Part shown: positions 47,776 to 60,116 of the stretch, in pieces
Layout of the letters: every line of letters starts with the position of its first letter
How positions within the stretch are numbered: the stretch's first letter is position 1
DNA from: Coriaria nepalensis
Taxonomy: Eukaryota; Streptophyta; Magnoliopsida; Cucurbitales; Coriariaceae
Reading direction: 5' to 3'
Assembly (NCBI GenBank): GCA_027186245.1
Contig: CP114491.1
Location: forward strand, 9,359,501-9,423,500
Length of the DNA: 64,000 nt
Program-made: the position numbers and the translations under genes
Notes under the pieces: model-generated
The model's input: only the letters and a program-made list of their open reading frames with translations
Told to the model about the DNA's origin: nothing
Database searches by the model: none

Positions 47776-48498
47776 TTACCTAGGGATCCTCCCTTCTCTT
47801 GATTCAAGAGCATCCACTTCCTTGTTAGACAGAAGATCAACAACAGGTTCATAAGCATCCCACTCCTTTCTTTTCCGAATCACACTAGATTTCTGACCAA
47901 ACAGCTTATACAAGTCCATTGCTGTAACACCCGCTCTACTAACTGGGGCAAAATCAAACCCCCGTCGCCCCTTCTTACTCATCCTGCTTTCTCTCACCGT
48001 AGCAACATTCTGAACCGAAAACTCGTACAGTTGCTCTCTTATAGCAAAAGCAACTGCAGGTCCCACTTCCGGGTCTTTAATGCCCAAATCCCTGCAAAGT
48101 GTCATAGAAAATTCTTCGGGATCGCTCTCCAAGTTGTTCAGGTCCCATAAAAACTGGTCTTTTATGAGCGTTTGATTCACTCTTAGATCAAGCTTTATGG
48201 GAACAATCTTCTCGCCTGTATACATATCCAGCCCTTCAAATGATCTGAATTCAGCAAGTTGTGTTTGGATAGATTGAGCTATTTGTGTTACGAATGCTGG
48301 AGGAAGCCTCAAGTCTTTTACTGTTCTCTTGGCAAAGATCACCACCTCGGATTCGGGATCAGCAGGGTTCCATGTGAATGCATCTTTATATCTCTGACCA
48401 TCAATTTCAATGTCTAAACGGATTGGAATTAGATTCTCTGCAGTGGGAATCCGGAACTTGAGGGGATTTTTGGATGAAGCAGACGCCATGGATTTCAT
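47776..48498 (-). CDS. BSH: SWI/SNF core subunit SNF5/INI1 homologue, BUSHY (BSH)
   Basis: A 240-residue nuclear protein, the same length as recalled for Arabidopsis BSH. It is a core subunit of BRM/SYD-type chromatin-remodelling complexes. The SNF5 domain holds two imperfect repeats: residues 24-44 (IPIRLDIEIDGQRYKDAFTWN) and 99-119 (VPIKLDLRVN, then LIKDQFLWD). These are the Rpt1/Rpt2 pair of the family. VVIFAKRTVKDL and GPAVAFAIREQLYEF are also highly conserved. The coding region is uninterrupted. The start at 48498 (MKSMASASSK) aligns with the family N terminus; a leader intron is inferred upstream (48876-48531). The stop TAA lies within CCTAG|GTAAGT, a perfect 5' splice-site sequence, so an alternative longer C terminus or a 3'-UTR intron is possible. 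Confidence 0.95.
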   Translation of the reverse strand: MKSMASASSKNPLKFRIPTAENLIPIRLDIEIDGQRYKDAFTWNPADPESEVVIFAKRTVKDLRLPPAFVTQIAQSIQTQLAEFRSFEGLDMYTGEKIVPIKLDLRVNQTLIKDQFLWDLNNLESDPEEFSMTLCRDLGIKDPEVGPAVAFAIREQLYEFSVQNVATVRESRMSKKGRRGFDFAPVSRAGVTAMDLYKLFGQKSSVIRKRKEWDAYEPVVDLLSNKEVDALESREGRIPR

Positions 48499-48530
48499 GG
48501 TAATTAATTTATATTCTTTTGGACTGCCTT

Positions 48531-48876
48531 CTGTTTCATAAAACCAAATAAAAATAAGATTAATTTATGTTCATCGAAATTATCTGCATTCTTCCTCATT
48601 GGAGCTACCCTTTTTTTTTTACAAGTCAATCCTAATTAAAAATGAGGCGATGATATGCATAACCTATATCTCATCTCTCCTTTCCAGATGAACTAAAAGC
48701 GATATTGCTCTGACCTCAATAAGAATCGGAGCTAATCATATCCAAAATATATAATACGATTGAAGGTACTGGAGAAATCATCACAAAGCAGGAACTTTAT
48801 CGAAACTCGATCCAGTTTGAAATTGACATGATAAACGAAGAAGAAGAAGAAGAAGGAAGCTATACCAGGTTCTTAC
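48531..48876 (-). other. Inferred 5'-leader intron of BSH
   Basis: CA|GTAAGA at 48878-48871 pairs with an AAACAG acceptor ending at 48531. The intervening sequence is AT-rich and the acceptor lies 32 bases before the BSH ATG. An upstream ATG at 49082 opens a 69-codon frame in the leader, with no recognisable product. Confidence 0.45.
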
Positions 48877-48879
48877 TGA

Positions 48880-50535
48880 GGAAGGTCCAGTAAAAGCGAA
48901 CAATTCTTTTCGTAGGCTTCTCTAAAACTGTGAATTTGAACAAACATGGCAGAAGAGACGATAATCAAAATCCAAACGGAAAGCAAGCAGCTTAAATGTT
49001 CGTGAGAATGGCGAAGAGAGATAAAAAAAAAAAAAAAAAGAGTAGAAGGCTTTACATCCAGGACCAAGAGCTTTCCGAGCATCGCAGCAACTCGTCGGAA
49101 AGCGAGCTCTGCTTACAGATCCTTCGACTGGCTCAGTAGCTCCCTCTGCCTCTGATTTGTTCCTCCTGTGAAAAATTCGCTGAGAGAGAGAGAGAGATTA
49201 TGGGTGTCATTGAGGCCGCTTTTTGGACTAAAAACTGGTTTCCATAGAATGGGATTTTTAGGGCCAATAAAAGTTTTTTGGGCCCAGTAATTTTATGGGC
49301 TCTAAGAAAGAAAGAAGGGATAAATACATACATCTCCAGTTTATAACCAATTGATAACTACCAATAACTAACCACATGTTTCTTTTTCTTTTTCTTTTCG
49401 AAACAAATAAAAACACTCCTAAATAATTTGACTATGCTTTTCAAACATGCCAACTTCCTAGAGAGTTTTACTCATTCATCTAGCATTCCAACCCGACCAA
49501 TATTACACCCCCAAATAGTCAGGACGGAACCGTTGACTTGAAGTAAGCTGATCTGGCAACTCTTACATATACACCTATTGAACTTACGTTTGAAACTTGG
49601 AAGCATTTGATTCAAATATCAAAGCACTCGTCGAACGAAGAAGACCACACAAAAAGTAGATATCACATTTAATAGCACTTCAATTTGTCTGACCAGAGAG
49701 AATACTATATACCTAATACACAAAACTTTGAAATATTATAGTCTCACCAATCATACGACTTGGTCCAACATCCACAAAACTTTGAATTATTGGTCCAACA
49801 CGTCAATAATATTGATAAGGAAAACATGAGAGAAATGCCATGCTTTATCGTTACCTAAATGAGTTCCAATCAGCCAAAATATTTGGTTCGTATTTAAAAA
49901 GAAAATAAATATATTATATTTAATAGGTTAGTTTCTACATCTTAGATTATAATTCATATATTATTAGTCTAATCTTGTATATTTGATTATTTAATTTTAT
50001 ATTCTAATTTTAGTAATAAATACTTTTAAAATTAATTATGAGTTCAGGAGAATTATTTTCCTTCCATTTGATTAGAATTCTCGATTAATTTTTTTAAGTT
50101 AATTATGGATTATTGGATTTGTTCAAAAAAATATATATAAAAATAAAAAATGTCTTGCTCGTGAATGATAGTCAAAGTGAAATTGAAAGGAAACATAGAT
50201 AATACTATTTTTACGTTAATTTCCACGTGGCAGTCTTACTTTTCGACAAAAGTTGATAAAGACAAGATTTCAGTTTGCCATTTCACGTAGACTGAGTCGG
50301 ATGATTAGTGACGGGATGGCTGACTTATCGTCAGAAATGCAATCAAGAAAGACCGCGTGGCGTTTTCCCGCTCACCTCTTTAAATATCGAGTTTGAGCAG
50401 CACAAACGAAATCATCATAAACCAAAAACTTGGATTACCCGTTCTAAGATTCTTCATCTCTAGACTCTAACCCAATAATTTGAGGAACTCTGATTCTGGA
50501 AAGTTTTAATTTTGAGGAAGTTTTTTTTCGAAAAG
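48880..50535. other. Divergent promoter region, BSH / EXO70H
   Basis: Holds the BSH leader and promoter (about 48880-49200, including a GA run near 49181-49196), then AT-rich spacer, then the EXO70H promoter. A TTTAAATA sequence lies near 50380, about 155 bases before the EXO70H ATG. Nothing coding is recognised from 49200 to 50350. Confidence 0.5.
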
Positions 50536-52410
50536 ATGAGAAGTAATAATAGCTTTAAATCTTCAACGCCTTCATCTTCACATTCGAAAGCTGCTACACC
50601 GCCACGTTCGCCGCGCTACACCTTCACCAAATCGTTGATGGACGAGAACTTCGAAATTGCGGAATCACTCATCAGCAAGTGGAGCTACGATTCTCATTCA
50701 TCAACCTCATCCTATGCGAAAATCACCCCTCTGTTTCTTGATGATCGTTTCGAAGCGAGGCAGTACTTGAAAGCTGTTAAGGATTTGCAGACTGCCATGG
50801 AGTTTTATTTACAGTCTCAGAATACTAGTTCAGAGAAGCTTGTGCGGGCGCAGAATCTGATGCAAACCGCCATGAAAAGGCTTCAGAAAGAGTTCTATCA
50901 GATTTTGTCAGCGAATAGGTCGGCTCTTCATCCAGAATCTGTTTCGAGCCGGTCGTCAAAGGCTGCCGCTAGATCTTGTAACTCTGATTTCGAGGAGGAG
51001 TCTGAGGACGAGATCCGTTTCGCTAATGAAACGATTTCTCAGGAAGAGCGAGCTTCAATGACTGCACTGGCGGATTTGAAAGCTATTGCGGATTGTATGC
51101 TCTCGTCTGGCTATGGTAAGGAGTGCGTGAAGACTTATAATATCGTACGAAAATCGATCGTCGATGAGACACTGTATCGTCTTGGAGTTGAGAGGCTCAG
51201 GTTATCTCAGGTTCAGAAGATGGATTGGGAGTTTTTGGAGGAGAAGATCAGGAAATGGCTGTACGCCGTGAAAACTGCAGTCAGAACGCTTTTCGATGGA
51301 GAACGGTTTTTGTGCGATCACGTTTTCTCATCATCAGCTTCGATCAGAGAAACCAGCTTCGCAGAAATTTCCAAAAACGGAGCTCTGACTCTGTTTAGCT
51401 TCCCCGAGCTGGTTTCGAAGCACAAGAAATCTCTCGAGAACATCTTCACTGTTCTTGACCTATACGATGCCGTTTACTCATTATGGCCTGACATAGAATC
51501 CATCTTCTCCTTCGAATCAACCTCAAGCGTTCGATCACAAGCAGACACTTCGCTAATCAAGCTTGGAGAAGCCATCCGTACTATGCTCGCCGACTTCGAA
51601 TCTGCCATCCAGAAAGAAACATCCAAAATTCCAGTTCCAAACGGAGCGGTCCATCCACTGACGCGTTACGTGATGAATTACATCGCTTTCCTCTCCGAAC
51701 ATATCGGAATACTCGACGAGATCTTCGCGGATTGGCCGTTAAATTTACAGTCTCCGTTACCGGAATCTTACCTCGGAAAGAGCTTGAATTCAAGCGAAAA
51801 CTCCATCACTGTAAGGATCGCGTGGTTTATCCTCGTCCTCCTCTGCAAACTTGACGGCAAGGCGGAGCTCTATAGCGACGTCGGTCTGTCCTACATTTTC
51901 TTGGCCAATAATCTTCAATACGTCGTGAACAAAGTCAGGAACTCAAATCTGAAGCTGATTCTCAACGAAGATTGGATAGAGAACCACGACGATAAGGTGA
52001 AGCAGTACGCCTCAAACTACGAACGGATGGCATGGAGTAAAGTGTTCCGATCACTGCCGGACGATCCCACGGCGGAAATTTCACCGGAGGAAGCTAGGGA
52101 GTGTTTCGTAAATTTCAACAAGGCGTTTCAAGAAACGCACAGGAAGCAGTCGTCGTGGGTCGTACCCGACCCGACGCTTCGCGACGATATAAAGGTAGCG
52201 TTGTGTAAGAAACTCGGGCACTTGTACGGCGGGTTTTATGATAAGCACCGCGTCGGGTTGTTGACGGTAGTAGGGTCGGATTGGGTTTTCAGATACGCCC
52301 CTGATAATATTGGGAACTACTTGTCGGATATATTCTACGGCGGGGTAGAAGGATTGTCATCGGCGGGGGGTTCCTCGCCTTCTTATTTGCGTGGTAAGCA
52401 TGCTCAGTAA
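50536..52410 (+). CDS. EXO70H7: Exocyst subunit EXO70, H clade (EXO70H7/H6-like)
   Basis: Intronless 624-residue exocyst component; the exocyst tethers secretory vesicles to the plasma membrane. H-clade members are linked to trichome wall deposition and defence. The N terminus is Ser/Pro-rich (KAATPPRSPRYTF), followed by a helical region with MDENFEIAESLISKW. The Exo70 fold (PF03081) covers roughly residues 235-610. It contains LGVERLRLSQVQKMDWEFLE, AVHPLTRYVMNYIAFL and AYIFLANNL-like text, here SYIFLANNLQYVVNKVRNS; the C-terminal VVPDPTLRDDIK and VFRYAPDNIGNYLSDIFYG include the phospholipid-binding end. I start at ATG 50536; the frame upstream opens only from a TTG. Lack of introns is normal for this clade. 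The neighbours point to the ancestor of At5g59730 (EXO70H7) and At1g07725 (EXO70H6). Confidence 0.93.
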   Translation: MRSNNSFKSSTPSSSHSKAATPPRSPRYTFTKSLMDENFEIAESLISKWSYDSHSSTSSYAKITPLFLDDRFEARQYLKAVKDLQTAMEFYLQSQNTSSEKLVRAQNLMQTAMKRLQKEFYQILSANRSALHPESVSSRSSKAAARSCNSDFEEESEDEIRFANETISQEERASMTALADLKAIADCMLSSGYGKECVKTYNIVRKSIVDETLYRLGVERLRLSQVQKMDWEFLEEKIRKWLYAVKTAVRTLFDGERFLCDHVFSSSASIRETSFAEISKNGALTLFSFPELVSKHKKSLENIFTVLDLYDAVYSLWPDIESIFSFESTSSVRSQADTSLIKLGEAIRTMLADFESAIQKETSKIPVPNGAVHPLTRYVMNYIAFLSEHIGILDEIFADWPLNLQSPLPESYLGKSLNSSENSITVRIAWFILVLLCKLDGKAELYSDVGLSYIFLANNLQYVVNKVRNSNLKLILNEDWIENHDDKVKQYASNYERMAWSKVFRSLPDDPTAEISPEEARECFVNFNKAFQETHRKQSSWVVPDPTLRDDIKVALCKKLGHLYGGFYDKHRVGLLTVVGSDWVFRYAPDNIGNYLSDIFYGGVEGLSSAGGSSPSYLRGKHAQ

Positions 52411-53086
52411 TAGAGTGACACGTGTAGGCCGCCGACCGAAGAGGATCTCTCACTCCACGTCATAGTTTTTATCCATGCGTATGCATATAAAACTTGAAAG
52501 AGGATAACGTGGAGAATATTTTTGTTGCCGTAAATTAAAAAAACAAAATTTGTTCATTGTTCATTAGGATTTGATTTATTGACTTTATATGGTTCAGAAA
52601 CTTGAATAACATATTCATCATATTATATATTATACTAGATAAATATAAGTCAATTAAGCTAATACGGCTTGGGCCTAAAGAAAAATCTTGTAGTAAGTCC
52701 GATCTTCACGGTCCAATGGGCATATAGATATATATATATGTATATATATGTATGTGGGTATATATCAACATAAAGTACACAGCACAAAGAATAGGCTTGT
52801 GAACCTAGGCGCATTGATTTAGCCAACTCATTTCTTTATCCTAGATCTATGCATAACCAACTTAACATAGAAAGTTGGGATGTCATAGGATAATAAAATT
52901 CTATGAAACTAACTGGGTAATCACTGTGCAACACACTAATTGGACAAATGTGGTTTTAAATTACAATTGGAGAGAATTAGAGAAGCCTCAGAAACATGTC
53001 GGATAAGTAACGGGTCCTAAAAGAATCCTTCATAATGAAAGAAACTTTACATTTGTGAAAGAAAAAAAAAGGGTAGGATGTTCCGG
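52411..53086. other. Convergent region, EXO70H / NOT2
   Basis: The stop codons are 676 bases apart. AT-rich 3' UTR-like sequence, with a TA run near 52727-52750. No gene seen. Confidence 0.5.
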
Positions 53087-56000
53087 CTAATGCTGAGGTA
53101 CTCCGGGTCTCTTTTCGACCATTTCGTAATGGATGATAAGATCCTCCTGCAATATCGAATGCGAAATATAAATGGGAAGTTTTTTAATGGTAAATATTCA
53201 GAAAGTATACGCATAAAGATGGGGGAAACAGAGTTATTATGATGATCCCTCCTCCTAACCTTGAAAATCTTTTCAAATGTGTTAGGATCAAAGCAGTGAT
53301 ACGACCCTCTCTCAAATGTGTTTGCCTTGACAGGTGGCTCTCCGAGCCTCGTGAACCAGAATCGATGTTCTTTGTGATAAAACCAGCCTCTGTTATAGCT
53401 GTCAAGTAGAATTCTGTTTTCAGGTCTAAGTTGAAAAGAAAAATATTGAAGTAATGTTCAATTCTATGGAAAATTTAAGCTTCACTTGTGCAGAGATATA
53501 TAGGGAGCTTACAGTTCATTTGCAGCATATAATTGCGCTTCATCTCTTGGCATGCTGGGAGGTAAAAAAAAAAAAAAAGGCATTAGCATTTATAAACAAA
53601 AGAGAATGAACAAGACTACTATTATCTTTTTTAGTAAAGAGAGAAAACCTATAAAATATATAGAACAATGTTTCCACCCGCATCTTTAAGAAGTACCCTT
53701 GCTGCACATGACAAATAAAAAAATCCACAGAAGGGATGAGAGATGTTAGAATTTTTAATACATACATAACTTAAAATCAACTAGAAAGAGGGGAAGTGAC
53801 TACAGGAAGCTCACATGTAAAGCAGGTGGTGGTTTAAGCAGATAACATTGCGGCACACTGAATTCTGGTTCACCCTTGGCTGGCTCATCGGACCATGGAG
53901 AACCAAAAGTCTTGTAAAGATTTTCTGTTGAGTTCAAATTGAGCCCAAGTGTCGTTAAATCAATTCCAAGAGCGAGAGAGGTAAGGTGAGGATCATTCAT
54001 CCTTATTACACTTAGTAAACCAAGTAAGCCAAATGGGTCAGGAGCAGATTGTGTTGTTTGCATTAATTTGGAGGGCTGATCCCTAAATGAAGATGGGCTG
54101 GCAGAGGCCATTTGTTGAAGACGAAATTGGGACTGATTCTGATGTTGATACTGCTGGATAAGTTGTTCATAACCCAGACTGGAAGCTGAGTTTTGTGAAT
54201 TCAGAGGTCTTAGCCCAATCCCAGGGGGGCCACCACTGGTCTGAACGAGAAATTAGAATATCAAGACTTGATTTGACCTACACTAACTCAGAATATGTGA
54301 AAGAGATTATGGTACGAAAGCATTTCATGGCACTATTATTTTGGAGACCTGTGAATGATAGGATGAAGGTGAAGATGAATAGAGTTCTGAACCATGTAAA
54401 TGGAGAAGATCCTGGTTGTTTACGGGAGAGAAAGAGCCTGAACTACTACTAACTGATGGAGCATGTTGTTGCTGCTGAGGACGATGAGATGTATATGCTC
54501 CCCCTAAATTGAATCCAGATGACCTTCCCATCTGCAAATTGAAGACCCAAAAACATGAATATAGCCCCATGCACATCTACAGCACAAACTTTAGGCCTTA
54601 TAACATAGTCTTGGCGAAGATAATAATATTAAGTAGGGGGAGAAAAAGTGGATATTGATTAAAAATTCAGAACCAAGAACCCACAGAGAAGTGCTGTGAT
54701 TGCATCATTGGCACGTTATTGTCATGAAGCTCTTTCTGGTGCATATCCATTGCATAATCGGAATCACCAGCTGTACAAAATCTAAAACTACAGTCATTAA
54801 TAGAATTTTTGCAAATTTGTACAAATGCAAATGAACCAAAGAACAAAATGTAAGTTTCCAGAAGCAATAGGAAAATAATATATGAATGTATTAACAAAGA
54901 GTTTAAGAGCCAGCAAGTTAGTTTCATAATGTTCTTTACCGTAACTTTCCAACTATACAACGCACTGAACTTTTCAAATTCAGACATCAAACCAGCAGTC
55001 ATTTTTAGCTCTATTTATTCCTCTAATTCTATGTATCGATTCACTACAATTCCAGAGATCCAATTTCAACCACATCTAACATCATTGACAAGAAGGTTTA
55101 AAAGTGAGTAAAAAGTGAGTGAAAAAGCGGCAGATCACATAGTTATAGAAAGGTTTCAGATTACCAAATAAAACACTGAAAGCAACAATAAAAGGTTCTC
55201 GCAAGTCATGTAGTAAATAAATGCTCTAAACTAAGTCAAGAGAGTATATCTGCACCTTTAAACCCGGGCAAAGCAGGGAAATCCTCATTTTGAATGCTAA
55301 ACTCTTGATTTTGTTGAACAATTGGACTAAGTCCTTGTTTTCGTAACGAACCTAAAATTTTTCATTCAGTTAGATTCCACTCATAGTTGCAAATAGCGAC
55401 TCAAAATACAATCTCACAAAATGCTATCGCCGTACCGATTTGCCCTTGAGGCCCATTGGCAGAACTGGGACGACTAGTCAGTTGAGGGAAATCATTTATA
55501 TCAAAAGGGGAACTATCTCCAGAATTCATATCATTCAACATCCCCATCGAGCTCAAATTATTCACAGCTTGCACATGGCTTTGAGAAAGCGGACCTCCAC
55601 CAGAAGGATAAGAATTGCTTAACAGAGATAGGACTTGTGGTGATCCTGCGGCAAAAAATAAAAAATAAAAAAAAATTAAATCGCCGATAACTCAACCAAG
55701 AAAGTGTAAAATACTTTCATATAATCATCGAGGAATACATAATAGCCTCTATCCCAACTTTTTAATTCAACTTATTTAACAAAAGCATCCATCCCAAATT
55801 GACCGGCTCAATTAGTCACCACTAGATTATAACTTATAAGCAGCTCCAAGGAATTATAGGGAAATCAAATGGTCCGGGTTTTCCACAATAAAAGGACAAG
55901 CAAATATATTTATAGTCAATGTATCAAAATGCATTGTACTATATCAAGAAAACTAATGAAAACAACAGACAGAACTCATAGCTTAGTTAAAGACAACACA

Positions 56001-58325
56001 CATGAGGACACCATTGTCAGAAAGCAAGACCGATGCAGGATGTGAAGAGATTTTGAATCTGTCTACACATAGAAAAACAGTCCAGTTAACTACTATCCAC
56101 GGTAATAAGTTCTAAGAATCGCACCTAGAAGATGAAAGCCACAGAGTTCAGAAAGTCATCCCATTTTCAAACCCTTTTCAAAGATTGAGAGGCACCAAAA
56201 CTAAAATTTCTTCAATGTTCCCATCGGCCCGAGAATTCATTAGAAACAGACAAAAAAGAAAGTAAGGAAACTTAACAAATTAAAAAACTAATCCATAGAG
56301 TCCTAAGAAAGTAAGTATCAAAATAAAAAGGAATTCTAATTAAAATAAGAAACTGACCATTAAGAGTTCTCTTTAAAATAGCAACTAACTAATTAAGATT
56401 CCTAATCGAACAGGATATTATCTATGAAAGAACTCTTGAACTAAATTAAGAAATTAAAACATATAAAACTACTTGAAGATCCTAACACAACTATGTTGCT
56501 GCGGTGGTTTATGTAAATATTAACAAACAATTCTCCATCAGAGAGGTAGTCCATCCATCATACATACCGGAACAGATATGTTAAAGGAAAGTTAATGAAG
56601 TTCGGTAATTTTAAAACAGAATTTTATACACAGAATATCATGGCAGAAACTCCAAGGCCATAGATAAATCTACATGAGGTCACTTGGCATACCTTGCGGC
56701 ATCACACCACTCATCAAACGATTTTGTCCTTGCACACCCAAGGATCCGGATCCACTATTTGAACTGAGATTTAGACGAGATGCAAGACCAGGTACTGAAA
56801 GACCTCCACCAGAGCTTATACTCCTCCCTATGTTGCCTCCACCAACCATGTTTCCCATAGAGCTTGTTATTCGAGGACTTGCATTTCCCAACATTGGGGA
56901 TATGCCCAATCCTGGAATGGCATTCCGATTACCAATTGCAGCAGAAGTCGAGAGAATCCCAGGTATTGAACCACCAACTCCATTTGTGTTACTATTATAT
57001 CCAGGGTTTCCAACAACATTTATACCTCCTCTATTTGTGACTCCTGAATGCCCGTGGGAGCCCCCATGAGACAACTGCAGCAGAAACAGGGAGAGTGCAG
57101 AGGGTTTAATATACAAACTACAAAAGTAAGGACAAGCAAGAGAGAGAACTAGTATAATATGCACACACAAAAAAAAATGGCTAGAATGTAGCAAGTACCT
57201 GAGAGAGAGCAACAGGAAGGTGATTTGACACAAATCGCCCACTAGAGAGGCTTCCGGTCGGTTGCTGAATCCCACCAGATGGTATGTTATTTATTGTCGA
57301 GTTTCTTGATGTTAGCGTACCTGGAATATTGGGAATATTGTAACTCCCATGAATGCTCTGAAGCCCCTGCATAGTACCTGAAAACAGAAACATTTGGGTT
57401 GATTAAATTGTAAGAAGTATGTCAGCACAACTGTACTAAGTCTACTGCTATCTACCCCCACCTGTGTGATGGTATACTGGGGAGCCTGGACCAGACTGAC
57501 CAGAAAATGATGTAGCAAAAGAACGCCCACTATTATCTTGAAGGTTTGATGTTGATCCATTAATAGAAGACTGCAAACGGACGAAAACGACTTTGACTTA
57601 TAAAACATATAAAATACTTTCAGGTATGCCCTGTGTACTCCAATATAATATATGCACCAACAAGAAAAAAGAATCCTAATAACAAGATGATGAAGACGAA
57701 AAAGAAGATATGAAGGGAAGAAAAAAATAAATCATTTGCACATATAACCAAAAAAATGTATAATTACTGACATTATGATCTTAACTACAAATATATAGAG
57801 TAACCTTGCAGCTCCTCTATCTCTTTGTATTCAGAGATATCATGATACCCTAGACCTAAAAAAATTCTCCAAATCGCTTTGAAAATATGATGAAAACACA
57901 ACTCAACAGTGTTTATTGTTTCTCATATTTGAACACATCTGAAATTCCCCAGGTTGTAACATTGAAATCTGTCGTTTGTACCAGCATCATATAATCCATT
58001 ATAAAACACCCACTTTTGCATAATGAAGAAACATGTTAAATTTCACACATCTCGTAAGTAGTAACAAAGTTGTGGACTGAAGAGCAATAACATGTAGTTC
58101 GTATCATTCACAAAGAAAAACAACAACAATACCAAAGTAGGAGGATCGATAGATATGTGTGATGTTTCTTAAACAAATGCACAACAGACAAGTTCGTGTC
58201 CAAAAACCACACGTATCAGTTGAAACTCAGTGAAGACATGTAATCAAGATATTGAGCAAATGCTTACTTCAGAAATTTGGAAGAAATGGATAGAAAAAAG
58301 ACAATACATTTAGTAGTCCCGACAT
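53087..58325 (-). CDS. NOT2: CCR4-NOT transcription complex subunit 2 (NOT2/VIP2)
   Basis: Thirteen coding exons, all with GT-AG borders and consistent phase: 58325-58308, 57570-57462, 57377-57199, 57074-56693, 55645-55436, 55351-55256, 54770-54685, 54531-54349, 54240-53815, 53701-53649, 53554-53513, 53398-53260 and 53146-53087. They encode 660 residues. The N-terminal half is disordered and Gly/Asn/Ser-rich (NRGGINVVGNPGYNSNTNGV). The middle holds DFPQLTSRP and NEDFPALPGF. The C-terminal NOT2/3/5 box reads LTSLALGIDLTTLGLNLNST, FYIFYSMPRDEAQLYAANEL and YNRGWFYHKEHRFWFTRLGE, ending FDPNTFEKIFKEDLIIHYEM and VEKRPGVPQH. The product scaffolds the deadenylase complex and acts in Pol II and miRNA-gene transcription in Arabidopsis. 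The first coding exon has only six codons (MSGLLN). An untranslated exon probably lies near 59520-59580. Positionally it matches At5g59710/At1g07705. Confidence 0.95.
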
Positions 58326-58702
58326 TGAATGAGCATCAATGAGCATCAATAATTTGTACAAAATATCATTCCTTGCAGGGAAAGAGCCCTTCCTTGTACG
58401 GTGTATCAATATATTGCCGAATGATTTGAAAAGTTTCTCTTTAGATATTGAAATATAACCTGAAAAGACCAACGATAGTGAGAGATAACTCCAAAAAAAA
58501 AAAAAGAGTTAAGGGCAAGTCAAGAATGAACAGAAACCAGTCTTAACAGCAACATATACTCTAAAATATAATTAATCAAACATAAAATTGCATCCCTCCT
58601 TCAGTTACAATTTAAATACTCATAAGGTTGATACAAAATTTGAAAAAGGACCATTTAAAAAAAGACAAGTACACATACACATATGTATTAAGTGTAGCTA
58701 GC

Positions 58703-58960
58703 ATTCACATTCGGTTCTTTAAAAATTAGCTATAATTTAAAGAATATGAACAAAATTTGTCCACATCCAATAGCTATTTCTCACTCTAAATCTAAAGAAG
58801 CTAAAGTGGTTCCTAGCTTCTTTAGAATTTAAGCTAAATAATAGACTTGAGAATCATATGTAGAGTTATCTGAATATTCATTAGCTAAAATCTAAAAAGA
58901 TAGCCTATTTGCTAAAGTTATGCTAAATTTGAAGAATTTTATGAAGAACCAGATGTGAAT
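58703..58960. mobile_element. MITE in the 5' intron of NOT2
   Basis: The left end reads ATTCACATTCGGTTCTTTA and the reverse complement of the right end reads ATTCACATCTGGTTCTTCA, inverted repeats matching at most positions. The inversion continues inward, with a central hairpin at about 58791-58827 whose arms are TCTAAAGAAGCTA and TAGCTTCTTTAGA. The element is about 258 bp, mostly foldback and non-coding. The superfamily is uncertain because no clear target duplication is visible. Confidence 0.65.
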
Positions 58961-59001
58961 TATACGGATGTTTGTGTATGGTCAAGAGAGAGAGGGAGAG
59001 A

Positions 59002-59065
59002 ATATTGATCCACATCTCAGGGAGAGAATTTTATGAAGGGAGGAGATATTGATCCACATCTCAGG
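59002..59065. repeat. 20-bp direct repeat in the NOT2 leader intron
   Basis: ATATTGATCCACATCTCAGG occurs exactly at 59002-59021 and again at 59046-59065, with similar flanks (GAGAGAAT / GGAGG). Confidence 0.85.
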
Positions 59066-59589
59066 TCGGACACACTTCTGGGTTCATCCTATAATCTAAG
59101 TTGACCGTTGGAAAAGAACTAAACATAATTGTCCAGAATTTTTTTTAAAAAAATTAGTAAATCAAAAAATTCTAAAAGGGAAAAATGAATTTCCAGCTTA
59201 AATCCTCCACCTCTTCTTACAAACTAGGCAGTGAAACAAAACACAACCTGAAATTCGCATTACTGGCTACGACTCTACTCTACACTGACAAATCTCAGTC
59301 AAATAGATAAATTGCGAAATCTAAAAGAAAAAGAAAAAATCGACAGATCTCTTAGGAAAAAGAATCACGAGTAAAAGACGAAGATTGCATACCAAAAAGG
59401 GGAAGGAAAACACGGATAAACACAGAAGAGGTGAAATCAATGCGACTGAATATCGAAGTTGAGAAATTATCGAGATCAGGTCGTTCTCGATGACTGAGTG
59501 AACGAGAGAAGGAGAAAGATAGTACCTTGACGCAGATCAGGAGGGAGAAATGGGTTCTGAGTCGAAGGAGCGAGTTCGCGTTTGCCCTA

Positions 59590-60116
59590 AGATTATTTTT
59601 TAATAATAAGTTTTCCCTTTTTTTATTTTAAAATAAATAAATAAAATTTTCTCTTTTTTTAATAAATATTTAATTATATAATAAAAAACATATTTTTTTA
59701 AAAAGAAAATTAAATTTAAAATAATAAAAATTAAATAAAATTTCTTTTTTTTTTCCCTCCCTCTTTTTTATTATCTTTTCAGATCAGGGAAGACAGGACG
59801 GAAAAATGAAAATGAGAGAGATTTTATTTATTATTATTATTTATTTAATCTTCATAAAATAGTGTATCATAGAAGTTGTAATGACGTAACTTCTGGGCTT
59901 GCTTTATAGTAGCCCTGTCGGCCGTTGATGTAAGGAGGGAGCCTAAGGAGTGGACCGTTAGCTTTTGAAACGTGGGCCAGAAGGATAAGCCTTTTTTCAA
60001 ATAGGGCTAAAGAAAACCTTGTTGTAGAAGAACGCTCAGGCTTTACGGCCCAAGACGACGAATATACAAAATAGTACACATAAGATAGGTTCAAAATAAT
60101 CGGTGCATGCTTAAAC
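59590..60116. other. AT-rich spacer upstream of NOT2
   Basis: Begins beyond the presumed NOT2 transcription start and is dominated by A/T tracts to 59760. 59870-60060 is more balanced but has no recognised gene. Confidence 0.45.

Noticed and set aside
48873..49082. 69-codon frame upstream of BSH
   Set aside because: Low-complexity Phe and Leu; best read as leader sequence containing an upstream ATG.
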